11,994 nucleotides of DNA from Eubacteriales bacterium (GCA_028717405.1 JAQUNY010000039.1:1-11994), one strand, 5' to 3'; positions 1-7,724 are shown, numbered from the stretch's first letter. A program made the numbers and translations. Notes: generated by a model not told the origin, from the letters alone.

Positions 1-13
1 CAGAGAAAGAGAA

Positions 14-19
14 TATAAT
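14..19 (+). promoter_or_regulatory. Possible -10 box left of the GGDEF gene
   Basis: A perfect TATAAT lies here. Its -35 element would fall off the left edge of the window, so the promoter cannot be confirmed. If real, it would start transcription about 195 nt before the GGDEF gene and the leader would include the tandem repeat at 81-199. A TATAAT in AT-rich DNA can easily arise by chance. Confidence 0.2.
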
Positions 20-80
20 AAGAATCAGTATATCAGTACAATATGGATTTTATTAAGAAAGATGATACTGTGTACGGCCA

Positions 81-199
81 TGCGGCTGTGTGGTAATGTG
101 ACTTTGCAGCTGTATGGTTCTGCGGCAATTTGACTTTGCAGCTGTGTAGCTCTTCGGTGGTTTGACTTTGCGGCTGTGCTGCCAAACGGCTGATGGCGG
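81..199 (+). repeat. Imperfect tandem repeat, about 32-bp unit, upstream of the GGDEF gene
   Basis: Four units begin at 81, 105, 137 and 169, each with TGCRGCTGTG or a close variant, and the first three end in TGACTT. Units two and three are both 32 bp. The first is 24 bp, as if 8 bp were lost, and the last decays after about 15 bases. Each unit carries a TGCRGCTGT core. The array ends only about 25 bases before the coding start, so it probably lies in the leader or promoter. No continuous open frame with a ribosome site runs through it, so I read it as non-coding. Confidence 0.7.
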
Positions 200-223
200 A
201 AAAATTAAGACAGGTCGGTGAAT

Positions 224-1405
224 ATGGATTTATATTTACGCATAGACATAAATATAGCTGCTTTCATGCTTCTGTCAGTGGTGTTTGTAATAGCCGGGAA
301 AAATCTTGACAGGAGAGACAGACTGAACGCTATTTTTCTGAGGACATCCTTTATCGTTATGCTTGAGCTGCTTGTGGAGGCTGCGACATGTGTAATAAAC
401 AAGATACAGGGGCCATGGTGGGTGGCGCTGCTCTCCCAGATCCTTCACATATGCCTTTTCACAGCCGCACCAATTATCACAGGCAGCTGGTTCCTTTTCA
501 TTTACAGGTGGATGAATGATTTAAAAAATAAGCCCATAGCTTTCAAACATAAAATACTGATATTCATGCCGGCAATTATTAATGCAGCGGCAGTTTTACT
601 TTCGCCCGTTTTCAAATTTATTTTTTATATTGACCAGTCAAATACATACTTCAGGGGAGAGCTTTTCTGGCTGTCTTCTGTGTTGATATATGGATATATT
701 CCGGCGTCCCTGATATTACTTATCAGAAAAAGGAAAAGTGTAATAAGCGAAGAGTTTGTACCTCTCGCTTTTTTAGGGATACTTCCTCTGACAGGAGCAG
801 TTTTTCAGGGAGTTTTCTATGGAGTATTGCTGATGTGGAGCATGTCTGCGTTTTCTCTTGTGATAGTCTACAGCTTTTTACAAAAAAGGATGGTACAGTT
901 GGACAAAATGACCGGGACCTGGACAAGGAGCTCTTTTGACTACTACATTTTAAGAAGGATAGGATCAGTAAAAGCTGAACAGGGATTCGCAGGCGGAAAT
1001 AAGGATGACGACAGTGACAGAACGTTCGGAGTCATTTTTATAGATCTTGATAAGCTGAAAAGCATAAACGATGAATTTGGACATGCTGAAGGAGATGCTG
1101 CTATCCGCAACTCAGCTTTGATTATTAAAAACTCGGTTGGAGAACGTGATATTGTTGCAAGATTTGGAGGAGACGAGTTTGTTATTGTAGCAAATGTTAA
1201 TACTCCGGGCAAGCTTGACGAGGTCCTCCAAAATATCAGTAAAGGCTTTAGTGAATACAACAGCAGGAACGACATAAAATATAAGCTGTTTTTCAGCGCC
1301 GGGGCAGGAATATTTGATCCGGAAAGGCACGAGATAGAACAATTCCTGCACCATGTGGACAGCCTGATGTACAATGCCAAGAGAGCTAAGACTGATGAAG
1401 GATGA
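224..1405 (+). CDS. Membrane-anchored diguanylate cyclase (GGDEF domain)
   Basis: This protein is predicted to make cyclic di-GMP from two GTP at the inner face of the membrane. It has 393 residues from the ATG at 224. A GTG at 218 is in frame, but the AGGT at 212-215 is spaced correctly only for the ATG. About seven hydrophobic helices fill residues 10-220 and look like a membrane sensor of unrecognised type. The GGDEF domain covers roughly 265-393. It shows the GTP/metal segment IDLDKLKSINDEFGHAEGD and an intact RFGGDEF signature, with GGDEF at about 315-319. The inhibitory I-site RxxD five residues before GGDEF is not present (GERD instead), so product feedback through that site is not expected. 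No EAL or HD-GYP domain is fused. It converges on the - strand zinc-ribbon gene across 81 bp with no clear terminator. Confidence 0.9.
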   Translation: MDLYLRIDINIAAFMLLSVVFVIAGKNLDRRDRLNAIFLRTSFIVMLELLVEAATCVINKIQGPWWVALLSQILHICLFTAAPIITGSWFLFIYRWMNDLKNKPIAFKHKILIFMPAIINAAAVLLSPVFKFIFYIDQSNTYFRGELFWLSSVLIYGYIPASLILLIRKRKSVISEEFVPLAFLGILPLTGAVFQGVFYGVLLMWSMSAFSLVIVYSFLQKRMVQLDKMTGTWTRSSFDYYILRRIGSVKAEQGFAGGNKDDDSDRTFGVIFIDLDKLKSINDEFGHAEGDAAIRNSALIIKNSVGERDIVARFGGDEFVIVANVNTPGKLDEVLQNISKGFSEYNSRNDIKYKLFFSAGAGIFDPERHEIEQFLHHVDSLMYNAKRAKTDEG

Positions 1406-1486
1406 GCTTTTTCACTGAGCGCATCTTTCATGAAGGCCTGTTTTCATTTTCTGCGGCGTCAATATGTTAACCACAATGTTTATAAA

Positions 1487-2632
1487 TCAGGGTTTACGCG
1501 TTCCGCATTCAACGCAGAAGTTACCTTTGTTTTGTTTGCCGCACGAAGGACAATTCCAGAGCCCCGGATCAGCCGGGACCCTTGACGTTGCAGTCTGCTT
1601 TTGAGGAGCCGGAGAAGATGGGACCGGAGGCGGAGGCGAGGAATAATGCTGAGCTCTTTGCGGCGGGGGAGGAGCAGGAACAGGTGCCGGAGCAGGAGGA
1701 TGATTCGCTGAAGATGATCCCAATACCGGACACGACATGTACTCCTCGATTTTCTCCAGCATCAGCATTGCGCTGATTGGTATCATCTCAGCCGAGTCTC
1801 CGTCAAAATAGAATGAAATGATATCATGCAGGCCTGCGTTCACAAAGAGGTTGCCTGTGAAGAGCAGCTCGTCTTTATCGCTGAGAGTCATAAGCTCGCA
1901 AAAAGAGACGGATTCTGTAACCAGGAAATTATCAGATATCTTTTGTAATGCGTCAGAAATACGGTAGCCATTTGCGGATTTTGCTAAATAGCCGTCTTTA
2001 ACAAGACCTGAGGCCAGATCTGCTATTCTGTCCGATGAAGGTGCTTCAAGCCCGTAATTTTTTAGAAATAAAACTGTAATACCGTTGGGATCTGCTGACG
2101 ACAGCTCATCTGTGATATCTGCGGCTGAGAAGCCGGAGCTGGAAGCACTGTGGCTGCCGGCCAGGGACATCAGATTCCTTTTCCTGCAGATATCAACAGC
2201 CGCAAGGAATACTGCCATCTCATTGTAATCTGCCGAAACACTTTGCATTGTCCTGAAAATCTTTGAGGCACCCACATATTCAGCCAGTCCTGTTGTGACC
2301 TCAAACAAGTCCTCAGGCTCGCTGAATACCAACTCCCCGTCGTTGTTTTCAGCAAGGATAAGCCTGTCTCCCTTTCTGTAAGTATATTTTTCAACAATTG
2401 CAAAGGTGTTTTGAAGGAAAAGTCTGGAACATCTTTCAGGCTCGGAAAGCAGCGTAAGAATGGAAAGGGCCTCAGGGCTGTACCCATCGGCTTTTATTAC
2501 TCCTTTTTCGGTAAGTTTTTTGTATTCGGTGCCGTCAGGGTTTCCCTTAATATTTTTAAAAATGCTTAGTGCGCTGCTGTTGTTAAAGGCTGATGCGAGA
2601 TATGTTATTTCGTTTTTTGTCAGTTTTATCAT
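1487..2632 (-). CDS. Unrecognised duplicated-domain protein with C-terminal zinc ribbon
   Basis: This 381-residue protein has no signal peptide or membrane helix and is probably cytoplasmic. Its start is an ATG with AGAGGA seven bases upstream. Residues 1-300 hold two similar halves. Each has a helix ending in a turn (LTEKGVIKADGY near 40, LVKDGYLAKSANGY near 210), followed by strands and a helix (NNDGELVFSEPEDLF, and later FDGDSAEMIPISAML). This suggests an internal duplication, possibly of winged-helix-like units. Residues about 305-350 are a Pro/Ala/Ser linker. The last 23 residues are a zinc ribbon with C361, C364, C373 and C376 (CPSC...CVEC). It lies 18 bp after the membrane/coiled-coil gene and should be on the same transcript. 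Zinc ribbons of this kind usually act as small binding or structural modules. The function of the protein is unknown. Confidence 0.8.
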   Translation of the reverse strand: MIKLTKNEITYLASAFNNSSALSIFKNIKGNPDGTEYKKLTEKGVIKADGYSPEALSILTLLSEPERCSRLFLQNTFAIVEKYTYRKGDRLILAENNDGELVFSEPEDLFEVTTGLAEYVGASKIFRTMQSVSADYNEMAVFLAAVDICRKRNLMSLAGSHSASSSGFSAADITDELSSADPNGITVLFLKNYGLEAPSSDRIADLASGLVKDGYLAKSANGYRISDALQKISDNFLVTESVSFCELMTLSDKDELLFTGNLFVNAGLHDIISFYFDGDSAEMIPISAMLMLEKIEEYMSCPVLGSSSANHPPAPAPVPAPPPPQRAQHYSSPPPPVPSSPAPQKQTATSRVPADPGLWNCPSCGKQNKGNFCVECGTRKP

Positions 2633-2650
2633 TGCGGTATCCTCTCCGGT

Positions 2651-4738
2651 TTATATTTTATTCTTAATGGCGTCGGTGACAGGCGTGGTGGCGAGAGGCT
2701 TGATTACAGTCTCATTCACTGTGTTGGCGCCAAATTTTTTCATACTTTGGGTAGCCTGCTGGTCTGTAACTTTCTTAAAGTATTTATATGCCGTGTCCTG
2801 TGTGTATGTTTTTTTGACCCAATCGCCGTTGCTAAGTTTTATTTCTATTGATGATTTATCTCCGGCAAAAGTAAACTTCTTTTCATTCCCGAAGCCGTCG
2901 CCACCGATTTTGTCGACAACTACATTTGTCCCGGCGTTGACCACTCCGTCCACAAGGCCTTTCTTAAAGCCGTCTACGCCGCCGGAAATAGCTCCCCCGA
3001 CTGCTTCGCCGGCGACTGTCAGTCCTGCTTTAGCCCATTTATTCTGCGTATAATCTGTGGCCGCGTCAGCGCCTCCCTTGACCAGGCCTTTTGCCAGGGA
3101 AGTGCCGCTTATGCCTTCCTCTGCCATTGTTGACGCGGCTCCCTTGGTAACTTTATACACTGCTCTTACTGTCTTTCCTGCAGGGCCCGTTATCTCGGCA
3201 AGACCGTCGATGGCCGCATCTGCTGCAGTAGCGGCGACCTGTGCTGTCGTTATGGCCGCGGTGAGTACAGCAGCTTTATTATTATAATAATCGGCGTCGG
3301 CCTGCGAATTCTTTATATTTTGTCTCAACACATCCCGAAGCTTGTCCGGGGTAGTGTTGTACTTTTTACATAAAGATGCAACATAGGCGTCGTGCCTGTC
3401 TTTTTCTTCCTTAGCTTTTTTCAGATCTTCCAGGGCCTTTCTCTTTATCTCTTCCTGACGTTTTCTTTCCTCTTCAGCTCTTCGCTGCAGTTCCTGGCGA
3501 AGTTTCTCTTCTTCCTGGCGTATACGTTCCTGTTCTTGTCTTATACGTTCCTGTTCCTGCTCGATACGCAGTCTTTCTTCATCTGATATGGCAGGTTCAT
3601 TTTGCTGCTGATCCTGCGGTGGCTGTGAATCTGTTGCTGGAACCTGTCCCGGATCGGGTTCGCCGTTATATCCGATATTCTGGCCGATCCCGCTTAGATC
3701 TACAGGAGGTACAGCTCCTGTTGCAACGCCAGGCAGGGTTGTCTCCAGACCTGTAAAAAGACCGCTCATAATAGAGGAAACATATGAACCTATAACTCCC
3801 CCCAGGGCTGGGGGTATCCCGCTTGCCACTGCTGTTCCTGAGCCCTGGCTGCCGATCCATCCGCTGAAAGTGCCACCTGCTTCAGCCCATCCGCCATCGT
3901 CAGCAAAAACATTTACTATGCCGAATTCCCTCAGGATATATGTCATCCCGAAAAAGCCCGCAAGGAGCATGATGGTTTTAGGAGCTCTGCCATTCCTGAT
4001 AAGAAAAAATATTCCAGCTGCCAGGAGTACTATCCAGGCATAGCTTACTGCTGTTGTAACAAACGCCGGCATCTTCAGAGTCTTGAGGATCCCCGCGGCC
4101 AGAAGGGTCATGCCCGAGGCTCCAACTATCATATAAACACTTTCATTGTCAAGCCGGCTCTGTTTTTTCCTGAGGATGAATATTTGTATGTCATTAGCCG
4201 CCATCCTTAAGGTTTGCACCAGGATACCGCCTCTGCCGGTGATAAAAGATATTGCAGAGTTGATAATGATACCTCCGGCTAATATGCCCGTAAGTCCGGA
4301 AAATACACGGTCAATTAAAAGCATGACGCCGCATGCGATCAGCATATAGGGCAGATAATAGCCCCCTGAGGATTTGTTCTTTGACATTATCTTCTTTGGC
4401 AGCGAAAAAATTTCGCCTATTCGCTTAAAAGGGTTGCCTCCCTTTTTAAAAAAGGAGAAAATGAGAGGAAAGATGCCTATTAAAAGAGCCCAGAACAGTG
4501 TGGAACTTAATAGATTGCCTTTGACATTAAGCACATTTTTACCAAGCCATGTATCAGGGCTGAAGCCTTCGTTTACGACCACAAGCAGATAGGTATGCAG
4601 AAGCCAGCCCAGAAGCCCGAAAATCAAGGTTCGTGGCAAAGCCTTTTTCAGACGTGAAGGGAGCTGCTTAAGTATATAAATGAAAAGCTCTTTTGTATTT
4701 GCCGGATATACTGCTCCGGCAGCACTCTGGTTGTTCAA
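2651..4738 (-). CDS. Unrecognised 7-TM, coiled-coil, Ala/Gly-rich protein
   Basis: I start this at the TTG at 4738 (695 residues) because AAGGAGG sits eight bases before it. The frame is open back to 4939, but that extension looks non-coding. Domains in order: seven likely membrane helices at about 36-55, 76-96, 127-143, 147-166, 200-218, 227-247 and 254-275; a Gly/Pro/Gln-rich linker at about 280-384; a highly charged E/Q/R coiled coil at about 386-450 built on EQERIRQ-type heptads; an Ala/Gly-rich helical stretch at about 463-610; and a C-terminal part with strand-like segments (KFTFAGDKSSIEIKLSNGDW near 617-636). The Ala/Gly-rich stretch resembles the membrane-active or glycine-zipper regions before the tips of some secreted or polymorphic toxins, but no catalytic motif is visible. 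A structural membrane scaffold is equally possible. Its partner is the zinc-ribbon gene 18 bp downstream. Confidence 0.8.
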   Translation of the reverse strand: MNNQSAAGAVYPANTKELFIYILKQLPSRLKKALPRTLIFGLLGWLLHTYLLVVVNEGFSPDTWLGKNVLNVKGNLLSSTLFWALLIGIFPLIFSFFKKGGNPFKRIGEIFSLPKKIMSKNKSSGGYYLPYMLIACGVMLLIDRVFSGLTGILAGGIIINSAISFITGRGGILVQTLRMAANDIQIFILRKKQSRLDNESVYMIVGASGMTLLAAGILKTLKMPAFVTTAVSYAWIVLLAAGIFFLIRNGRAPKTIMLLAGFFGMTYILREFGIVNVFADDGGWAEAGGTFSGWIGSQGSGTAVASGIPPALGGVIGSYVSSIMSGLFTGLETTLPGVATGAVPPVDLSGIGQNIGYNGEPDPGQVPATDSQPPQDQQQNEPAISDEERLRIEQEQERIRQEQERIRQEEEKLRQELQRRAEEERKRQEEIKRKALEDLKKAKEEKDRHDAYVASLCKKYNTTPDKLRDVLRQNIKNSQADADYYNNKAAVLTAAITTAQVAATAADAAIDGLAEITGPAGKTVRAVYKVTKGAASTMAEEGISGTSLAKGLVKGGADAATDYTQNKWAKAGLTVAGEAVGGAISGGVDGFKKGLVDGVVNAGTNVVVDKIGGDGFGNEKKFTFAGDKSSIEIKLSNGDWVKKTYTQDTAYKYFKKVTDQQATQSMKKFGANTVNETVIKPLATTPVTDAIKNKI
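3521..3562 (-). repeat. Two 21-bp repeats encoding coiled-coil heptads
   Basis: Two adjacent 21-bp units share their first 15 bases on the + strand (TATACGTTCCTGTTC) and each encodes one heptad of the EQERIRQ type. They sit inside the coiled coil of the membrane protein. The DNA-level identity suggests recent slippage growth or shrinkage of the coil by whole heptads, which would keep the frame and the coil register. Confidence 0.65.
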
Positions 4739-4937
4739 AATATAAGCCTCCTTGCCGCTTCGGCGCCGATAAAAGATAAAAACAAACAGTCGCAACAGCT
4801 GTGACAGGCTGAAACAGGGGGGATGGAGCCTGTAAGGTAAAGCTCTTAAACACTGCACCTGGCAGCATCTTAATAATAAACTGCCATGCGCATTCTGCCG
4901 AAGCATTTTTAGCCCGTACTGTAATATCTGTCCGGGC
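4739..4937 (-). other. Leader of about 200 nt before the membrane/coiled-coil gene
   Basis: If the extended -10 at 4944-4952 is used, about 200 nt of untranslated RNA precede the TTG start. The frame is open through the leader, but its translation is rich in Cys, Arg and Leu in no domain-like order and does not look like a real N-terminus. I compared it by eye with cyclic di-GMP riboswitch cores and saw no match. I see no intrinsic terminator. It may be plain leader, or an RNA element I cannot name. Confidence 0.35.
4747..4753 (-). promoter_or_regulatory. Strong ribosome site that sets a TTG start
   Basis: AAGGAGG on the - strand is eight bases from the TTG at 4738-4736. It decides the start of the membrane/coiled-coil gene. 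No other start in the open frame up to 4939 has a comparable site. A small GC hairpin (GCCG-AAG-CGGC) lies just upstream of it. Confidence 0.8.
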
Positions 4938-4943
4938 ACTTCT

Positions 4944-4952
4944 ATTTTACCA
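4944..4952 (-). promoter_or_regulatory. Candidate extended -10 promoter for the two-gene unit
   Basis: On the - strand this reads TGGTAAAAT, a TGn extended -10 with a five-of-six TAAAAT box. The -35 region is poor (TTATTC at 17-bp spacing), which extended -10 promoters tolerate. It lies just beyond the permease stop, so it would give the unit its own transcription as well as any read-through from the ABC genes. Confidence 0.4.
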
Positions 4953-4973
4953 TAATTAATCTGTTTGAATAAA

Positions 4974-5008
4974 GTTTTTTAAGAGGAAATTGTTTTTTAA
5001 GAGGAAAT
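4974..5008. repeat. 18-bp-period tandem duplication at the permease stop codon
   Basis: GTTTTTTAAGAGGAAAT occurs twice without mismatch, at 4974-4990 and 4992-5008. The right copy contains the last codons and stop of the permease, and the left copy is intergenic. The duplication therefore repeats the gene's tail after its own stop, and the left copy lies close to the -35 region of the downstream candidate promoter. Confidence 0.85.
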
Positions 5009-6667
5009 ATTCCGGCCGGATTTCCTGCTGTTGTAAAACAGGAGCCTGCCGGCTGCAGCGGCGGCCAACAGTGAGAAAATCATAACAAAAAGGCAGAGAG
5101 AAGCTACGGTTTCATTATCACCATAATGGAGATAGTTGAATATTTTAATTGTAAGAAGCTGGTATCCGGGAGGAGTGATCAGAAGTGAGGTGCCATATTC
5201 ACCCATGGAAAGGGCAAAGACTATAAGAACTGAAGCGGCGCACTCCCTCCAGGTCAGCGAGGCCAGGCAGGAAAATGAAGCCCTGAATCCCGGTGAATAA
5301 AGTCGCATGGTTTCGAGGTAGCCCTTGTCAAGGGCGGCAATCGCAAAGGTTATGATGATTGCAGGGATGAATGCAAAACGGGCGGCCATCCCGAGAACAG
5401 GCATATATGGGCTTTTGTATACTAAGGCCATAAGACCCGGAGTGTTCCATGTTTCTATAAGCGCCAGGCCGGTTATTGAGGAAGGAACAATGAAGGGGAG
5501 TGAAGCGGACGCCAGAAAAAGGAATTTGTAGCGCGACCTGTCAAAAACAAGCGCAAAAATATATGCCGGCAAAATGCAAAACAGAGCGGCCGAAAGGCTT
5601 ACCGCAAGTGAGTAAAATATCTCATCCCCGGCTGAAGAAAGTTCCTGTATCAGTCGCGTTGACTTAAATGCCATAATCGTCATTGCGGACAAAGGTACTG
5701 CCATATACATCAGCAGTATTAAAAACCCGGCAGCGGAAAGAGGCCTGCCAAACTTTTCTTTTTTATACGGATTCACAGAACCGGGATTTCTGCTGAATGA
5801 AAGGGAGTTACCGGAAAGATAGCGCGCGAAAATTATAATAGCTGTGACAGAAATAAGCACAAGAGGGAGCGAGGAGACGAAAACCGAATATTTATCGCTG
5901 CCGGCACTGAATCTGGCAAAGAGCTCGAGTGCATATACATTTACTGCAAACGCCGAGGGTATACTGAAATCGTTTATTGTGATCAGAAATATCAGCATGC
6001 CCCCTATTGCCATCGATGGGAAAAGCAGTGGAAGATATGCATTTACATAGCTTCTGAGGCTTGTCCCTTCTGTAAGGCAGAGATCAGATAGTTCAGGAGG
6101 TATTGCCGTCATTGAGATCAGGCACAATCCGGCGGTAACCGGCAGATAGGAAAAAACAATGGAAATCAGGACAGCAGGAAGTCCGGTATAATTGAGATAA
6201 ATGCCTCCGTAACTGTAAATTGCAGAGTTTACCGAGTCCATGAGCATCAGCCATGACTGCACATGTACGAAGGGAGGCACCAGCATAAGCAGGAGAAGTA
6301 TATGGGCTATCAACGAGGCGTGTCTTTCAAAACGGGTCCAGATAAAGAAAGCGCACAGGTAGCCGCACACGAGTGTGATGAAGGCTGCTCCGGCATTCAA
6401 TATAAGACTTTTCAGAAAAAGGCCGCTTCCTGACAAAAAATAGAAAGAGATATTTCCTTTAAATAAAGAAGCTGACGAACCTGCCAGTAAATATATTACC
6501 GGAGCTGCAGTCAATAAAAGCAGCAGGAGTCCGGCTGCGGTTTTTGCCAGTACAGAGAGAACTTTGCCTGAAAACCTGCAGGAACATAAGGGCTCTCCAT
6601 CAGCTGCAGCTCTTGCGCCAGTATAGTTTCTGGTCCGGCGTCTTTGGAAATATCCCGGGTATTTCAA
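4997..6667 (-). CDS. ABC importer permease, two fused permease halves (FbpB/ThiP-like)
   Basis: This is a 556-residue inner-membrane channel of a binding-protein-dependent importer of the iron(III)/thiamine/phosphonate class. It has about twelve hydrophobic helices. Two permease halves each carry an EAA-type loop for docking the ATPase: ELSDLCLTEGTS...AYLPLLFP at about residues 192-215, and a second at about 450-475 followed by the family-typical ALSMGEYGTSLLITPPGYQL. The TTG start is supported by AAGGAGA eight bases upstream, which overlaps the stop of the solute-binding gene, so the two genes are translationally close. The N-terminus is a basic tail of about 35 residues before the first helix. 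No ATPase gene follows, as would be usual. An unrelated unit lies there instead. Its substrate cannot be read from the sequence. Confidence 0.9.
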   Translation of the reverse strand: MKYPGYFQRRRTRNYTGARAAADGEPLCSCRFSGKVLSVLAKTAAGLLLLLLTAAPVIYLLAGSSASLFKGNISFYFLSGSGLFLKSLILNAGAAFITLVCGYLCAFFIWTRFERHASLIAHILLLLMLVPPFVHVQSWLMLMDSVNSAIYSYGGIYLNYTGLPAVLISIVFSYLPVTAGLCLISMTAIPPELSDLCLTEGTSLRSYVNAYLPLLFPSMAIGGMLIFLITINDFSIPSAFAVNVYALELFARFSAGSDKYSVFVSSLPLVLISVTAIIIFARYLSGNSLSFSRNPGSVNPYKKEKFGRPLSAAGFLILLMYMAVPLSAMTIMAFKSTRLIQELSSAGDEIFYSLAVSLSAALFCILPAYIFALVFDRSRYKFLFLASASLPFIVPSSITGLALIETWNTPGLMALVYKSPYMPVLGMAARFAFIPAIIITFAIAALDKGYLETMRLYSPGFRASFSCLASLTWRECAASVLIVFALSMGEYGTSLLITPPGYQLLTIKIFNYLHYGDNETVASLCLFVMIFSLLAAAAAGRLLFYNSRKSGRNISS

Positions 6668-6675
6668 AAAAAAGG

Positions 6676-6682
6676 TCTCCTT
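6676..6682 (-). promoter_or_regulatory. Ribosome site overlapping the upstream stop; sets the permease TTG start
   Basis: AAGGAGA on the - strand starts within the TAA stop of the solute-binding gene (6683-6681) and is eight bases from the TTG at 6667-6665. The overlap suggests coupled translation of the two importer genes. A run of eight T (on the - strand) lies just before the start and fills most of the spacer, so slippage there would change the spacing. Confidence 0.75.
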
Positions 6683-7724
6683 AACGTATGAATATCGATG
6701 TCAGGTCACTGTTCGATTTTTCCAGCATTTTAAAAGCCTCCTGGAAGTCAGCATCCATGATTTTTATTTTGTCGCCTGAAAGCTGCGGCGGAGGGTTGAC
6801 GCCCTCGTGCACAGGTATATGTATCCAGTTGTCATTGACCAGCTTCTGCTCGGTTTCAGGAGAAAGCAGGTACTCTATAAAAATATCTGCCTGGCCTGGA
6901 TTTGGCCCGCCCTTTATTCTAACAACGCTGTTTGGTATCACAAGGGTACCCATCCCGCCTTCGCCCTGGTCCGGCAGCAATATGTCAAGCGAGTCATTGA
7001 CCTCCATTTCAGACAAAGCGTCATCCGTGTCGGTCATGCCCATAAAGAGTTTTTTCTGGCTCACATAATCTTTTACAGGGCCATTGCCGTCGAGAACAAT
7101 CACGCCGTTTTCATAAAGGCCGGTGAAATACTGCCTTGCTTTTAATTCGCCCCAAAAGGCGTAGAGAACTGCGGCATGAGTCGAGGTTGTTCCGAAGATG
7201 GGATAGGCAATCCCGGTTTTTACAACATTGTCTCCTGAAGCTAGCGCTTCGATTGTTTTTGGAAGGGCTTCTTCGCTGATAAGGTCTTTGTTGTATATCA
7301 GCACTCTGGCTCTGCCTCCGAAGCCATACCAGTAGCCTTCGCTGTCCTTGAAAGAATCAGGCAGGCCTTCTGCGGCGGAGGGATGAAATTTTTCCAGGAC
7401 TTCATTCTCTTTCAGTACAAGAGTCTGAAGTATTTCGCCGTTCCAAAACACGTCGGCCTGCGGGTTATCCTTTTCGGAAATCAGGCGGTTGACCAGGCCG
7501 ACAGTTTTTGAGGCTTCAATGTCGTAAACCGCTTTGACTTTTATGCCGGTTTCCTCTTCGAAATCCGCAAATATTTTTTCCGAATACAATTGGTCGACGG
7601 AAGTATAAATAATTACTTCCTCAGAAGCTTTCTCGCATCCTGTTATGGAAAAAGCTGTCAGGATAATCAGGAAAACAATACAAAATGCGGTCAGTTTCTT
7701 GAAAAAACGATCGTTTCTTTTCAT
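6681..7724 (-). CDS. ABC importer solute-binding lipoprotein (FbpA/AfuA-like)
   Basis: This 347-residue protein captures the substrate outside the membrane and delivers it to the permease encoded next. The N-terminus is a lipoprotein signal: a basic MKRNDRFFKK, a hydrophobic core, and the lipobox ITGC with the lipidated Cys at about residue 30. The mature part starts with the family-typical VIIYTSVDQLYSEKIFADFE, then ADVFWNGE, YWYGFGGRARVLIYN and the C-terminal YLLSPETEQKLV. Length and order fit the COG1840 type of binding protein. The ATG is preceded by GGGAGTGA. Many relatives bind ferric iron, but others carry phosphonates or sugar phosphates, and I could not identify the tyrosine pair of classic iron binders with confidence, so I leave the substrate open. 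Confidence 0.9.
   Translation of the reverse strand: MKRNDRFFKKLTAFCIVFLIILTAFSITGCEKASEEVIIYTSVDQLYSEKIFADFEEETGIKVKAVYDIEASKTVGLVNRLISEKDNPQADVFWNGEILQTLVLKENEVLEKFHPSAAEGLPDSFKDSEGYWYGFGGRARVLIYNKDLISEEALPKTIEALASGDNVVKTGIAYPIFGTTSTHAAVLYAFWGELKARQYFTGLYENGVIVLDGNGPVKDYVSQKKLFMGMTDTDDALSEMEVNDSLDILLPDQGEGGMGTLVIPNSVVRIKGGPNPGQADIFIEYLLSPETEQKLVNDNWIHIPVHEGVNPPPQLSGDKIKIMDADFQEAFKMLEKSNSDLTSIFIR

Noticed and set aside
1406..1486. Bidirectional terminator between the converging genes
   Set aside because: The only symmetric piece is the 8-base TTCATGAA, with no stable stem followed by a T-run on either strand.
1487..4738. Type VII secretion or polymorphic toxin-immunity pair
   Set aside because: No WXG100 protein, EssC-type ATPase, LXG domain or recognisable toxin tip is in the window, so it is kept only as a hypothesis.
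4739..4939. 67-residue N-terminal extension of the membrane/coiled-coil protein, starting at 4939
   Set aside because: The translation is Cys/Arg/Leu-rich without domain-like order, and the only strong ribosome site is at the TTG at 4738.
6681..7724. Naming the importer as a ferric iron transporter (fbpA/fbpB)
   Set aside because: The family also carries phosphonates, thiamine and sugar phosphates, and the iron-binding tyrosine pair was not identified with confidence.
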